Shown here: in pieces, positions 51,456 to 60,880 of the stretch
How the letters are laid out: the number at the start of each line of letters is the position of its first letter
Numbering within the stretch: the first letter of the stretch is position 1
Source: CAITWF01 sp038231575
GTDB taxonomy: Bacteria; Verrucomicrobiota; Verrucomicrobiia; Opitutales; Opitutaceae
Length of the DNA stretch: 64,000 nt
Assembly: GCA_038231575.1 (NCBI GenBank)
Contig: JBBRLB010000007.1
Location: 11,523 to 75,522, forward strand
Reading direction: 5' to 3'
The notes under the pieces: generated by a model
What the model was told of the DNA's origin: nothing
Seen by the model: the letters and a program-made list of their open reading frames with translations, nothing else
The model's database searches: none
Program-made: the position numbers and the translations under genes

Positions 51456-52229
51456 TCATTTCGTAATCGCGATGCCGGCGGCCCAACGCACGCCGTTGCG
51501 CAGCAATTGTTGGAACGACGGGTTCTTGAAATCAGCCGGGTTGCCGAGCGACGTGAAAAAGGTCCGTCCACCGTCCGCCCGCTTGAACGTCCACGCGATC
51601 GGTTCGATGGGCTGGCCGGGAATCTCGCCGATCAGCAGCGGCTTCGCGCCTGCGCGCAGCGGACTCACTTTGTAGAACCACGAATTCGAATCGAACGGCA
51701 CCGTCACGCCGCGGAGAATCGGATCATCCGCCGTCGTCGCCGTGATGTGCACGATCGGGCCGTGGCCGTGATGCCCGGTGTAGTGACCGCCGATGACCTG
51801 CGCGTCCCATTCGGCCCATTCCGCGCCGCCGGGCGGCAGGGTTTGTTTCGCGGCTAGCGCGAAGGCGTGACACGCCGTGCGGAGGCCGACGACCGGTTTG
51901 CCGGCGGCGACGTGCTTTCGAATCACCGCCATCTGCGCCAGTGGGGGCGTGCGGCGGCGGGTGCTGACCAGCAGCACGTCGGCGTCGGCGATTTCCTCGA
52001 TTTTATCGAAGGTATTCTCGTGGGGTGCCGCCAGGCTGCTGACCACGACGACGCGGAAATCTTTTTCGAGAAACTGCGCGGCGAAGACCGGCAGCGTTTC
52101 TGCCGTTTCGTATTCCGGCTCGGAAATCAGCATCACCAATTTCTTTCGCGGATCTTTCGCGTCCGCGGCCAACGCCATCACAGCACCGAGCAAAAACAGC
52201 AGCCCGCTGAGGGCGCATCGGGGATTCAT
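51456..52229 (-). CDS. Exported ThuA domain protein
   Basis: A 257-residue protein with a signal peptide (about 1-22) and a ThuA-like class I amidotransferase-fold domain. Markers: KKLVMLISEPEYETAETLP, ADVLLVSTRRRTPP, KPVVGLRTACHAF with a Cys at the nucleophile-elbow position, GGHYTGHHGHGP and the C-terminal GRTFFTSLGNPADF then LLRNGVRWA. ThuA proteins take part in sugar metabolism in many PVC bacteria; the reaction here is not known. Divergent from guaA. Confidence 0.88.
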   Translation of the reverse strand: MNPRCALSGLLFLLGAVMALAADAKDPRKKLVMLISEPEYETAETLPVFAAQFLEKDFRVVVVSSLAAPHENTFDKIEEIADADVLLVSTRRRTPPLAQMAVIRKHVAAGKPVVGLRTACHAFALAAKQTLPPGGAEWAEWDAQVIGGHYTGHHGHGPIVHITATTADDPILRGVTVPFDSNSWFYKVSPLRAGAKPLLIGEIPGQPIEPIAWTFKRADGGRTFFTSLGNPADFKNPSFQQLLRNGVRWAAGIAITK

Positions 52230-52346
52230 CCCTCAGGTCTCGGCGGGAAGGCGGTCGCGGGCAACACTGCATTGCGCCGCGCGGCCACAATCGCACTTGC
52301 CGTCCCAAGGTGGTTCGCGTTCTGCTCTCCTTTTTCCTCCGCGCTC

Positions 52347-53888
52347 ATGCCACAAACCATCGCCGTTCTGGACTTCGGTTCGCAGCTCACGCAGGTCATC
52401 GCGCGCCGCGCCCGCGAGTGCCAGGTTTACTCCAAGATTTTCCACTTCTCGACCCCCGCCGCGAAACTCCGCGAAGAAGGCGTCATCGGCATCATCCTCT
52501 CGGGTGGCCCGCAAAGTGTTTACGCGAAGACCGCGCCGCATCCCGACCCGGCCATCTTCCAGCTCGGCGTGCCAATCCTCGGCATCTGTTATGGCTCGCA
52601 ACTGCTCAGCTATTTTCTCGGCGGGGTCGTGGCGCACAGCCAGGCCCGGGAATACGGCCACGGTCATCTCACCATCCAGAAGCCGGGCAAACTTTTCGCC
52701 GGCCTCCCCCGCCGCCTCCGCGTGTGGAACTCCCACGGCGACAAGATCACGAAACTGCCGCCGGGGTTTCGCGCGATCGGCACGACCGAAAATTCGCCCT
52801 ACGCCGCGTTCCAGGATCTCAAGCGGAACTTCTACGGCATCCTGTTTCACCCGGAAGTTTTCCATACCGAGCGCGGCGTGGACATGATTCGCAATTTCCT
52901 CCTCGGCGTCTGTCGCGCGAAACAGGACTGGACGACGACGGATTTTATCGCGCAAACCGTGTCGGAGATCCGCGCGCAGGTCGGCCAGGGCCGCGTCATT
53001 CTCGGGCTTTCCGGCGGCGTGGATTCCTCCGTCGCCGCGGCGCTGCTGCACAAGGCGATTGGCAAACAGCTCACCTGCGTCTTCGTCGACAACGGCCTCC
53101 TCCGCAAGAACGAGCGCGACTACGTCGAAAAACTCTACGGCAAACATTTCCACATCGACCTGCGCGTCGTCGACGCGTCGAAACTTTTCCTCCGCCGGCT
53201 GAAAGGTGTGAGCGAGCCCGAGCAGAAACGCAAAATCATCGGCCGCACCTTCGTCGCGGTCTTCGAGAAATCCCTGAAATCGATCAAGGGCAGCGCGCAG
53301 TTCCTCGGGCAGGGCACCCTCTATCCCGACGTGATCGAAAGCGTCTCGATCGGTAATAATCCGGCTTCGCTCATCAAGACGCACCACAACGTCGGCGGCC
53401 TGCCGGCGCGCATGAAGCTCAAGCTGGTCGAGCCGCTGCGCCAGCTTTTCAAGGATGAGGTCCGTCGCGTCGGCGAGGCGCTCGGCCTGCCGCGCGATGT
53501 GGTCTGGCGCCAGCCGTTCCCCGGCCCGGGTCTCGGGGTCCGCGTGATGGGCGATCTCACGTCCGAAAAGCTCGAAATCCTGCGCAATGCCGACTACGTG
53601 CTGCAGGAGGAGATGATGTCGTCCGGTTATTACTGGAAGGTCTGGCAGTCGTTCTGCGTTTTCCTCCCCGTGAAGACCGTCGGCGTCTTCGGCGACGAGC
53701 GCACCTACGATTATGTGATCGCGCTGCGGGTGGTCGAGAGCACCGATGCGATGACGGCCGACTGGGCCAAGCTGCCGCACGATCTCCTGCAGAAGATTTC
53801 CAGCCGCATCACCAACGAGGTGAGGGGGGTGGGTCGCGTCGTTTTCGACATCAGCTCCAAACCGCCCGCGACCATCGAGTGGGAGTGA
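52347..53888 (+). CDS. guaA: GMP synthase (glutamine-hydrolysing)
   Basis: A 513-residue GuaA, converting XMP to GMP. The glutaminase domain (1-195) has the nucleophile Cys81 in GICYGSQ and the His/Glu of LFHPEVF. The ATP pyrophosphatase domain has the P-loop SGGVDSS (222-228), and the C-terminal dimerisation domain has RQPFPGPGLGVRV and ends KPPATIEWE. ATG at 52347 is the family start; the frame is open upstream through the thuA region. Confidence 0.97.
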   Translation: MPQTIAVLDFGSQLTQVIARRARECQVYSKIFHFSTPAAKLREEGVIGIILSGGPQSVYAKTAPHPDPAIFQLGVPILGICYGSQLLSYFLGGVVAHSQAREYGHGHLTIQKPGKLFAGLPRRLRVWNSHGDKITKLPPGFRAIGTTENSPYAAFQDLKRNFYGILFHPEVFHTERGVDMIRNFLLGVCRAKQDWTTTDFIAQTVSEIRAQVGQGRVILGLSGGVDSSVAAALLHKAIGKQLTCVFVDNGLLRKNERDYVEKLYGKHFHIDLRVVDASKLFLRRLKGVSEPEQKRKIIGRTFVAVFEKSLKSIKGSAQFLGQGTLYPDVIESVSIGNNPASLIKTHHNVGGLPARMKLKLVEPLRQLFKDEVRRVGEALGLPRDVVWRQPFPGPGLGVRVMGDLTSEKLEILRNADYVLQEEMMSSGYYWKVWQSFCVFLPVKTVGVFGDERTYDYVIALRVVESTDAMTADWAKLPHDLLQKISSRITNEVRGVGRVVFDISSKPPATIEWE

Positions 53889-53951
53889 ACGGTGAGATAC
53901 CGTGCATCCCTGGGCTTCTCTCGCCGGCAAATTTAGTCCAACTTTTCTCTC

Positions 53952-54710
53952 ATGACCTCGCTTCCCTTCCGTCTCCTGGCCGCGTTCGGCGCCGTGTTGG
54001 CCTTCACTGTGGTCGCCTCGGCGGAACTCCCGATTATCGCGAAGGCGCGTTCCTTCGTGGGAACGGAGGCGGCGCTGAACGGGGTGAAGTCGGTGCACTT
54101 CGTCGGCACGCTGGTCACCGCTGATCCGGCGGGGGCGTCGAAGCAGGCGCGAGCCGCGGTCGAGATTTTTTTTCAAACACCGGAGCGTCAGCGCATCCAA
54201 GCGACTTCCGACAAAACCGTCGAGGTGACCGCGCTGGACGGCTACGACGCCTGGCAGCGCATTCAAGACACCAGCGACACCACCAAGTGGCGCCAAACGC
54301 TCCTCGGCGCCGACCAGATCAAGCGCCTTCGCTCCAACACGTGGGAGAGCCTCGGATTCTTTCGGGGCATTGAGAGCCACGGCGGCAGCGTCGAGGACCA
54401 AGGCAGCGCCACGGTCGACGGCGTCGCGTGCCGAAAGATCGCGTTCACCTACGCGCCAAACATCATCTTCTTCCGCTACATTGATCCCGTGACCGGCCGC
54501 CTCGTCTCGACCGAAACAGAATCCGGCAGCACCCTGCGCGAGCAAGGCGAGATCAGGGCGAGTGGGATTCGCTTCCCGAAGACGATCATCACGACGACCA
54601 AGAATCCGGCCGGCAAGGTCCAGACGGTCACACTCACCTTCGACAAAGTCACCGTCAACGAGCCGATGCCCGCGAGTCTCTTCGCGGTGCCGGGGCTGGC
54701 GGTGAAGTAA
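53952..54710 (+). CDS. Secreted protein, possibly LolA-like fold
   Basis: A 252-residue exported protein with a signal peptide (about 1-24). The rest is beta-rich: HFVGTLVTADPAG, FFQTPERQRIQ, VEVTALDGYDAWQRI, then KIAFTYAPNIIFFRYIDP and QTVTLTFDKVTVNEPMPASL. This strand pattern and the DPxTG ... SLF end resemble LolA/LppX-type outer-membrane lipoprotein-sorting proteins, by inference. It lies between guaA and hisD without a clear operon tie. Confidence 0.65.
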   Translation: MTSLPFRLLAAFGAVLAFTVVASAELPIIAKARSFVGTEAALNGVKSVHFVGTLVTADPAGASKQARAAVEIFFQTPERQRIQATSDKTVEVTALDGYDAWQRIQDTSDTTKWRQTLLGADQIKRLRSNTWESLGFFRGIESHGGSVEDQGSATVDGVACRKIAFTYAPNIIFFRYIDPVTGRLVSTETESGSTLREQGEIRASGIRFPKTIITTTKNPAGKVQTVTLTFDKVTVNEPMPASLFAVPGLAVK

Positions 54711-54749
54711 TTGGTTTTGCGACGCGCCCGGCGCGTCCCTCGACCGTCC

Positions 54750-56045
54750 ATGCGCACGCTTCATCACGCCTCGAAGGATTTTTCTTCCACGCTCGCCGCG
54801 TTTTGCCGCGCCGCCAGCGCCCCGAAAGAAATCTCCGACTCCGTCGCCGCGATCCTGCTCGACGTGCAACAGCGCGGCGACGAGGCGATCAGCTACTACG
54901 CGGCGAAATTCGACGGCGCCAAGCTCCGCGGCCGCGATTTCCCGGTGAAGCCTTCCGATCTCAGCGCGGCGGCGAAACGCCTGCCGGCCGCGGAGCGCAA
55001 GGCGCTGGTCGCGGCGCACGCCAGCATCGATGATTTTCACCGCCGGGCCCGGCCGGAAAATTGGACCGCGAAAAACAAACATGGCGCCCTCGTCGGCGAA
55101 AAATTCGATCCGATCCGGCGCGTCGGGCTTTATGTGCCCGGGGGGCAGGTGCCCCTCGTCTCGACCGTGCTGATGACGGCGACGCTCGCCCAAATCGCCG
55201 GTTGCCCGGAGATCGTGGTCTTCACGCCGTCGAATGCCGACGGCCGGGTCGCCGACGGAATTCTCGCTGCCCTCGATCTCGTGGGGGTCAAGGAAGTCTA
55301 TCGCATTGGCGGCGTGCAGGCGATCGGGGCGATGGCCTACGGCACCACGACCATCCAGCCCGTCGACAAGATCTTCGGGCCGGGCAACGCCTACGTCTGT
55401 GAGGCGAAGCGCCAGGTCTTCGGCACGGTGGGCGTCGACTCACTCCCCGGCCCGAGCGAAGTGATGATCGTCGCCGACGAGACCGCGAAGGCGTCCTTTG
55501 TCGCCGCGGATCTGCTCGCGCAGGCCGAGCATGGTTCCGGCCGGGAGAAAATCTACCTCGTGGCCACGTCCGCCGCGGTCATCGCGGCGGTGAGTTCGGA
55601 GATTCGCACCCAGCTCCAGATCCTTTCGCGCAGTGAAAAAATGCACCGCGTCCTGGACGAGGGCTTCCTCGCGATCGAGGTGAAGTCGCTCGCACACGCT
55701 GCCGAGGTCGCGAACTTCGTGGCGCCCGAGCATCTCGAACTCATCGTCGCCGAAACCGCCATGGCCAAACTCACCGCCGAGATCACGACGGCCGGCGCCA
55801 TCATGATGGGAAATCACACCCCGACGGCCCTCGGCGATTTTGTCGCGGGCCCGAGTCACGTGCTGCCCACCGCGCGCGCGTCGCGTTTCAGCAGCGGCCT
55901 GCGGGTCGCGGATTTCCTCCGCCGCACGAGTCTCATCCGCTACGACAAAGCCAGCGTGAAAAAAGCCGAGCCGACGGTGGCGGCGTTTGCCGCGATGGAA
56001 AAACTCGACGCCCACGGGCGCTCGGTGCGGATCAGAACACAATGA
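54750..56045 (+). CDS. hisD: Histidinol dehydrogenase
   Basis: A 431-residue HisD, oxidising L-histidinol to L-histidine with NAD and zinc. Motifs: RVGLYVPGGQVPLVSTVLMT, YRIGGVQAIGAMAYGT, DKIFGPGNAYVCEAKRQVFG, the catalytic region FVAPEHLEL and the ending TALGDFVAGPSHVLPTARAS. ATG at 54750 is preferred to the TTG 39 bp upstream. First of four his genes; others are not in the window. Confidence 0.96.
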   Translation: MRTLHHASKDFSSTLAAFCRAASAPKEISDSVAAILLDVQQRGDEAISYYAAKFDGAKLRGRDFPVKPSDLSAAAKRLPAAERKALVAAHASIDDFHRRARPENWTAKNKHGALVGEKFDPIRRVGLYVPGGQVPLVSTVLMTATLAQIAGCPEIVVFTPSNADGRVADGILAALDLVGVKEVYRIGGVQAIGAMAYGTTTIQPVDKIFGPGNAYVCEAKRQVFGTVGVDSLPGPSEVMIVADETAKASFVAADLLAQAEHGSGREKIYLVATSAAVIAAVSSEIRTQLQILSRSEKMHRVLDEGFLAIEVKSLAHAAEVANFVAPEHLELIVAETAMAKLTAEITTAGAIMMGNHTPTALGDFVAGPSHVLPTARASRFSSGLRVADFLRRTSLIRYDKASVKKAEPTVAAFAAMEKLDAHGRSVRIRTQ

Positions 56046-56129
56046 TTGTCCTTCTGAGCGGAGTGAAGAATCCAACGCGAGCCGCGCCCGCGGCCGTCCG
56101 GTGCGATTCGTCACAGCGTTCAGAATGAC
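56046..56129. repeat. Second copy of the GAAGAATCC inverted repeat
   Basis: TTGTCCTTCTGAGCGGAGTG followed by AAGAATCCA (56046-56074) pairs imperfectly with 56105-56129. Same family as 50442-50538. It fills most of the 128-bp gap between hisD and hisC. Confidence 0.7.
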
Positions 56130-56173
56130 TCACAGCGTTTTTCTTTGCTGCGTCTTTCTGCGGCCAGCTCACC

Positions 56174-57283
56174 ATGTCTGACATCACCCAACTCGCCCTT
56201 CCGCACGTCCCGAAGCTTCACGCTTACACGCCCGGACTCCAGCCCACCGAGGCCGGCTGGGTGAAGCTTAATACCAACGAGTGCCCCTACGCGCCGAGCC
56301 CGCGGGTCGCCGAGGCATTGCGCCGCGAAATCGGTGACGACGGCGCGTCGCTCCGGCTCTACCCGAATCCGAAGAGCACGCCATTGCGCGGTGCCATCGC
56401 GAAGCTCCATGGCCTGCGCGAGGAAAACGTGATCGTCGGCAATGGCTCCGACGACATCTTGAATCTCCTGATCCGCGCCTTTTGCACGCAGGACGCGGCG
56501 GCCGGCTTCACGCTGCCAAGCTACTCGCTCTATCCGGTCCTCGTTGAAATCCAGAACGGCCGGAGCAACATCATTGAGTTCGACCGTTCGATGCGGCTGC
56601 CGCTCGAAAAAATCGCGGTGTCGACGGCGCGGGCGTTTTTCCTGACGTCGCCGAATGCGCCGACCGGAGTCGCGTTCCCCAACGCCGACCTCGAAGAAAT
56701 TCTCGGCTCGTTTCAGGGCCTGCTCGTGGTCGACGAGGCCTATGCGCCGTTTGCGAAGGAAAATGCCGTGGCGCTGCTCGCGCGGTTTCCGAAGCTGGTC
56801 GTCGTGCGCACGCTCTCGAAAGCCTACGCGCTGGCCGGCATCCGCGTGGGCTACGCGCTCGCGCACCCCGAGCTCATCGACCTGCTCGATCGGGTGCGCG
56901 ACAGCTATAACGTCAACCGCCTCTCGCAGGCCGCGGCCCTCGCCGCGCTCGGCGACCAACCGTATTACGAGGGCGTGATCGCGAAGGTGAAGGCGACCCG
57001 TGACCGCGCGATCGCCGGCTTCACGGCGCGCGGTTGGTTCACCTATCCCTCGCAGGCGAACTTTATTTTCACCGAGCCAAGAAACGCGCGCGGCGCGAGC
57101 GGCCCGGCCGTTTCGAAGTCGGCTGACAGTTTCCTCTCTTCACGAAGGGTTCTTGTGCGGCACTTTCCGAGCCACGCCTTGACCGCGCCGTTCCTGCGTA
57201 TCAGCGTCGGCACCGATGACGAAATGCTCGTCCTCAGCGAAACTCTCGACGCATGGCTAAAAGCTCCCCTTCCAAACGCGTAG
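56174..57283 (+). CDS. hisC: Histidinol-phosphate aminotransferase
   Basis: A 369-residue PLP enzyme of aminotransferase class I/II, converting imidazole acetol phosphate to histidinol phosphate. Features: WVKLNTNECPYAPSPRV near the start, VGNGSDDILNLL, TSPNAPTGVAF, VVDEAYAPF and the PLP Lys216 in TLSKAYALAGIRVGYAL. The 3' end overlaps hisB by 31 bp. Confidence 0.96.
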   Translation: MSDITQLALPHVPKLHAYTPGLQPTEAGWVKLNTNECPYAPSPRVAEALRREIGDDGASLRLYPNPKSTPLRGAIAKLHGLREENVIVGNGSDDILNLLIRAFCTQDAAAGFTLPSYSLYPVLVEIQNGRSNIIEFDRSMRLPLEKIAVSTARAFFLTSPNAPTGVAFPNADLEEILGSFQGLLVVDEAYAPFAKENAVALLARFPKLVVVRTLSKAYALAGIRVGYALAHPELIDLLDRVRDSYNVNRLSQAAALAALGDQPYYEGVIAKVKATRDRAIAGFTARGWFTYPSQANFIFTEPRNARGASGPAVSKSADSFLSSRRVLVRHFPSHALTAPFLRISVGTDDEMLVLSETLDAWLKAPLPNA

Positions 57284-57870
57284 CGCGCACCGCGACCGTC
57301 GTCCGCAAGACGGCGGAGACGGACATTGCGTTGTCGCTGGCCATCGACGGCAGCGGCAAGGGCAAGATCGACACGGGCGTGGCGTTCTTCGACCACATGC
57401 TGACGCTGTTCACCAAGCACGGCCTCTTCGACCTGACCGTGAAGGCGAAGGGCGACACGGACGTCGACTACCATCACACTGTCGAAGACGTGGGTCTCGT
57501 GCTCGGCCAGGCGTTCAAGGAAGCGCTGGGCGACAAGATCGGCATCAAGCGCTACGGTTTTTTCCTGCTCCCGATGGACGAGTCACTGGCGCGCATCGCG
57601 ATCGATGTCGGCGGGCGACCGCATCTCGTCTACAGCGCGGAGGCGCCGACGATGTTCGTCCGCGATTTTAACATCGTGCTCGTGAAGGAATTTTGCCGCG
57701 CGTTCAGCAACGCGCTCGGCGCCAATCTCCACGTGCAGCTCGTTTACGGCGAAGAGCCGCATCACGTCGCGGAGGCGATTTTCAAGTGTTTCGCCCGCGC
57801 GCTCGACATGGCCACCCAGATCGAGCCGCGCGCGGCGGACCAGTTGCCGAGCACGAAAGGAAAAATCTAG
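57253..57870 (+). CDS. hisB: Imidazoleglycerol-phosphate dehydratase
   Basis: A 205-residue HisB, monofunctional. Metal-binding motifs: FFDHMLTLFTKHG (about 38-50), DVDYHHTVEDVGLVLGQA (about 74-91) and the repeated partner HHVAEAIFKCFARALDMA. ATG at 57253 lies inside hisC (31-bp overlap); the first ten residues are a basic extension before TATVVRKTAETDI. Confidence 0.97.
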   Translation: MAKSSPSKRVARTATVVRKTAETDIALSLAIDGSGKGKIDTGVAFFDHMLTLFTKHGLFDLTVKAKGDTDVDYHHTVEDVGLVLGQAFKEALGDKIGIKRYGFFLLPMDESLARIAIDVGGRPHLVYSAEAPTMFVRDFNIVLVKEFCRAFSNALGANLHVQLVYGEEPHHVAEAIFKCFARALDMATQIEPRAADQLPSTKGKI

Positions 57871-57873
57871 AGG

Positions 57874-57958
57874 GGTGGGGCCGGCTCTCCGAGCCGCCCC
57901 GGGTTTGTTTTCCGAAACGTGACCTGGATTCAGGCCCGTTCGGAGAACCGGCCCCACC
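57874..57958. repeat. Inverted repeat between hisB and hisH
   Basis: Arms 57874-57892 and 57940-57958 are inverted copies (18 of 19 positions). An imperfect internal palindrome (GGGGCCGGCTC/GAGCCGCCCC) sits in the left part. It fills the 98-bp gap and looks like another dispersed element. No U-tract. Confidence 0.8.
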
Positions 57959-57968
57959 GCCGACCACC

Positions 57969-58589
57969 ATGATCGCAGTCATCGATACCGGCATCTGCAA
58001 CCTCCGCAGCGTCACCAAGGCGCTCGAGGCCGTCGGCGCGTCGATTCGCGTCGTGCGCACGCCGGAAGAAATCGCCGCAGCCGACGTGCGCGGTCTCGTG
58101 TTGCCGGGCGTCGGCGCGTTGCGCGATTGCGTCGCCTCGTTGCGCGCCTCGAAACTCGACGCCACGGTCCGTGACTGGATCGCGGCCGACCGCCCATTCC
58201 TCGGCGTGTGCCTCGGGATGCAGGCGTTGTTCGAACACTCGGAGGAGGGGAATATCGCCGGCCTCGGAATTTTTCCGGGGAAGGTTGTCCGCTTTCGGCG
58301 TCCGCCGGAGTTCAAGATTCCGCACATGGGCTGGAATACCGTGCGCTTCGTCCAGTGCGGCACCGCGCTGCAAGCCGGCCTCCGGGACGACGGCGAGAAT
58401 TTCTATTTCGTGCACAGTTTTTACTGCGTGCCGGCCGACCCAAAACTCGTCCTGGCGGAATGCGACTATGGCGGAGCCTTCTGCGCGGCCATCGCGCGGG
58501 GCCGGGTGTTCGCCACCCAGTTTCACCCGGAGAAAAGCCAGGCCAAGGGCCTGCACGTGTATCGGAATTTTGCCGCGACCGCGGCCTGA
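57969..58589 (+). CDS. hisH: Imidazole glycerol phosphate synthase glutaminase subunit
   Basis: A 206-residue HisH, supplying ammonia to HisF. Glutaminase triad: Cys81 in GVCLGMQ, His186 and Glu188 in FHPEKSQ. Starts MIAVIDTGICNLRSVTKALE; ATG at 57969 chosen because the open frame before it runs through the inverted repeat and hisB. HisF and HisA are not in the window. Confidence 0.96.
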   Translation: MIAVIDTGICNLRSVTKALEAVGASIRVVRTPEEIAAADVRGLVLPGVGALRDCVASLRASKLDATVRDWIAADRPFLGVCLGMQALFEHSEEGNIAGLGIFPGKVVRFRRPPEFKIPHMGWNTVRFVQCGTALQAGLRDDGENFYFVHSFYCVPADPKLVLAECDYGGAFCAAIARGRVFATQFHPEKSQAKGLHVYRNFAATAA

Positions 58590-58715
58590 ACCCGGCACGG
58601 GCGGGTAACGAATTCTTACCGGCGCAAACCTTCGGCCTTATTTCCCGCGGAAAATCTTCCCGCGCGGGAGAGTTTTCTTTGCAAGCGGCCCGCTTTCGGC
58701 TTCGCTCGCCCGGTT

Positions 58716-60014
58716 ATGCCCACGACCGCTTCGCTGAAGATCGACGATAAGGAATACCCCCTCCCGCTGATGGTTGGCACCGAGGGCGAAAAAGCGATCG
58801 ACACGCGCGCGCTGCGCACGGCAAGCGGCTACATCGCCTACGATCAGGGCTACGGCAACACCGGCTCGTGCGAGAGCCAGATCACCTATCTCGACGGCGA
58901 CAACGGCATCCTCCGCCATCGCGGTTATCCGATCGAGCAGCTCGCGCACTACAGCGACTTCGTCGAGACCGCCTATCTGGTCATTTATGGCGAGTTGCCC
59001 AACGCGACGAAACGAAAAGAGTTCGGCCTGCTCCTGCGCAAGAACGCGGCGATTGAGACGCAGATGCAGAAAATTCTTGAGGGCTTCCCAACGAGCGCGT
59101 CGCCGATGGCGATGCTCTCGGCGATGGTGGCCGCCCTGCCGGCCTATTACCCCGAACTCGCGACGAACAATTTTGAGAAGGATCTGAAGAGCTTCGACCT
59201 CGCCGCCGCGATCGCGATTTCGAAGATCCGTTCGATTGTGGCGATGATCTATCGTTACCAAAAGGGGCTGCCCTTCATGTTTCCGAAGCAGGAGCTGCCG
59301 TTCGCGGACAACTTCCTGCACATGATGTTTTCGGAACCCTACCAGGACTATCAGCCCGTGCCGGAAGTCTCGAAGGCGCTCAACCTCCTGCTCCTCCTCC
59401 ATGCCGATCACGAGCAGAACTGTTCGACCTCGACCGTGCGCATGGTGGGCTCGAGTGCCGCTAATCTCTTCACCTCCATCTCCGCCGGCATCTGCGCGCT
59501 GTCCGGTCCGCTCCACGGCGGCGCCAATGTCGCCGTCATGCAAATGCTCCAGTCGATTCATGATGAAGGCGACGACGGCTCGCGTTTCATTGCGGCGGCG
59601 AAGTCGGGCTCGAAGACCAACCGCCTGATGGGTTTCGGCCACGCCGTCTACCGCAACTTTGATCCGCGCGCGAAAATCATCGGCGAGGCTTGCGACACCG
59701 TGCTCACCCGCCTCGGCATCGACGATCCCTTGCTCAAGATCGCGAAGAACCTCGAGGAGGCGGCGCTCAAGGACGACTACTTCGTCTCGCGCAAGCTTTA
59801 CCCGAACGTCGATTTCTACTCCGGCATTATCATGCGCGCCATCGGCATCCCGATGAACATGTTCACGACGATGTTCGCGATCGGCCGCGCACCGGGCTAT
59901 ATCGCCAACTGGAAGGAAGTCGCGTCGAACCCCAAGGGTCGGATCTACCGCCCGCGCCAGATTTACGTCGGTCCCGTCAAGCGCGACTACACCCCGATGG
60001 CGCAGCGCACTTAA
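58716..60014 (+). CDS. gltA: Citrate synthase
   Basis: A 432-residue type II citrate synthase. Conserved: YDQGYGNTGSCESQITYLDG, ILRHRGYPIEQLA, the active-site region LLLHADHEQNCSTSTVRMVG, GPLHGGANVAVMQML, MGFGHAVYRNFDPRA and GRAPGYIANWKE. It joins oxaloacetate and acetyl-CoA. It stands alone, 126 bp after hisH, with a terminator after it. Confidence 0.97.
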   Translation: MPTTASLKIDDKEYPLPLMVGTEGEKAIDTRALRTASGYIAYDQGYGNTGSCESQITYLDGDNGILRHRGYPIEQLAHYSDFVETAYLVIYGELPNATKRKEFGLLLRKNAAIETQMQKILEGFPTSASPMAMLSAMVAALPAYYPELATNNFEKDLKSFDLAAAIAISKIRSIVAMIYRYQKGLPFMFPKQELPFADNFLHMMFSEPYQDYQPVPEVSKALNLLLLLHADHEQNCSTSTVRMVGSSAANLFTSISAGICALSGPLHGGANVAVMQMLQSIHDEGDDGSRFIAAAKSGSKTNRLMGFGHAVYRNFDPRAKIIGEACDTVLTRLGIDDPLLKIAKNLEEAALKDDYFVSRKLYPNVDFYSGIIMRAIGIPMNMFTTMFAIGRAPGYIANWKEVASNPKGRIYRPRQIYVGPVKRDYTPMAQRT

Positions 60015-60060
60015 GGAACGTGGGTCGCTGACCGGCGTTCTCCCGGCATGGTCGAAGACC

Positions 60061-60091
60061 GCGCCGGTTGAAACCCGGCGCTATTTTTTTT
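60061..60091 (+). terminator. Intrinsic terminator of citrate synthase
   Basis: GCGCCGG/CCGGCGC (7 bp, TTGAAAC loop), followed by TA and eight T. The T-tract overlaps the stop codon of the convergent gene. Confidence 0.85.
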
Positions 60092-60782
60092 CCCCCTTCA
60101 GGATTTCGTCCGTCGTGAGCCCGGTGAGAGCGGCGAGGCCGTTGAGCAGTTTCCAAAAAATGATCATCAAGGCGATCATGGTGGGCACGGCGATCACGAG
60201 CGGCATGACCCAGTGCATCTTGCCGAGTTCGGCGTTGAACTCCGGCGTGCCCGGGGGACTCGTGAGAATGTTGCGAGCGAGGGTGAAACCCACCGGCGCG
60301 GACGCGATGAACGTGACCGCGAGCCACACGCTTGCCCGCCGCATCGGCGCCTCGAACGCCACGCCGCTGCCGCGCTCCGCCAGGGCCGACTCCACTCGCG
60401 GCAGATCGACGATCTGTTCGTTGAAAATCATTTCGCGCAACAGCGGCGACTTGGTGCGCATCGACATGAGAATGAAGAGGCCGATGCACGTCGGCAGCAC
60501 CGCGTCCTTCACCGCGAACCAAAATCCGTCGGCTTTCAACAGGCCCATGCTGCCCGACAGCAGCACGCTGATAAAACCGAGGATCGACAGCGTGTTGGCC
60601 TTCTTGCGGACGGCGAAATCGTAAAGCCCGTAACTGATCGGGAAGGCCAGCGCGACGACCAACCCCCACACCGGCCCAAGCCACTTGTCGGCGCTGAACT
60701 TCGTCAGGACGAGCGTCGGCAGCACGACATTGCAGATGAGATTGAGGATGAAATTCTCCGGTTTGGATTTCGGCGCAGACAT
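60081..60782 (-). CDS. VC0807-family membrane protein
   Basis: A 233-residue inner-membrane protein with about five to six membrane segments. It matches the VC0807 family as I know it: NVVLPTLVLTKFS, WGLVVALAFPISYGLYDFAV, SILGFISVLLSGSMGLL, FNEQIVDLPRVESALAERGS and TSPPGTPEFNAELGKM. ATG at 60782 was chosen over an upstream GTG (60806). Function unknown. Converges on the citrate synthase gene. Confidence 0.8.
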   Translation of the reverse strand: MSAPKSKPENFILNLICNVVLPTLVLTKFSADKWLGPVWGLVVALAFPISYGLYDFAVRKKANTLSILGFISVLLSGSMGLLKADGFWFAVKDAVLPTCIGLFILMSMRTKSPLLREMIFNEQIVDLPRVESALAERGSGVAFEAPMRRASVWLAVTFIASAPVGFTLARNILTSPPGTPEFNAELGKMHWVMPLVIAVPTMIALMIIFWKLLNGLAALTGLTTDEILKGEKK

Positions 60783-60880
60783 CACCCAAGAGAAAATGGA
60801 AGTCACTGTAGTCGGAAGAGCAAAGTGGCCGGTATTTCCTCATTTCCTGACGCCAACATTTTCTCCACGCTCGCCCTCTC

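Noticed and set aside
51867..52346. Extended N-terminus of GuaA
   Set aside because: The open frame runs antisense through thuA. The conserved GuaA start MPQTIAVLDFGSQ lies at 52347.
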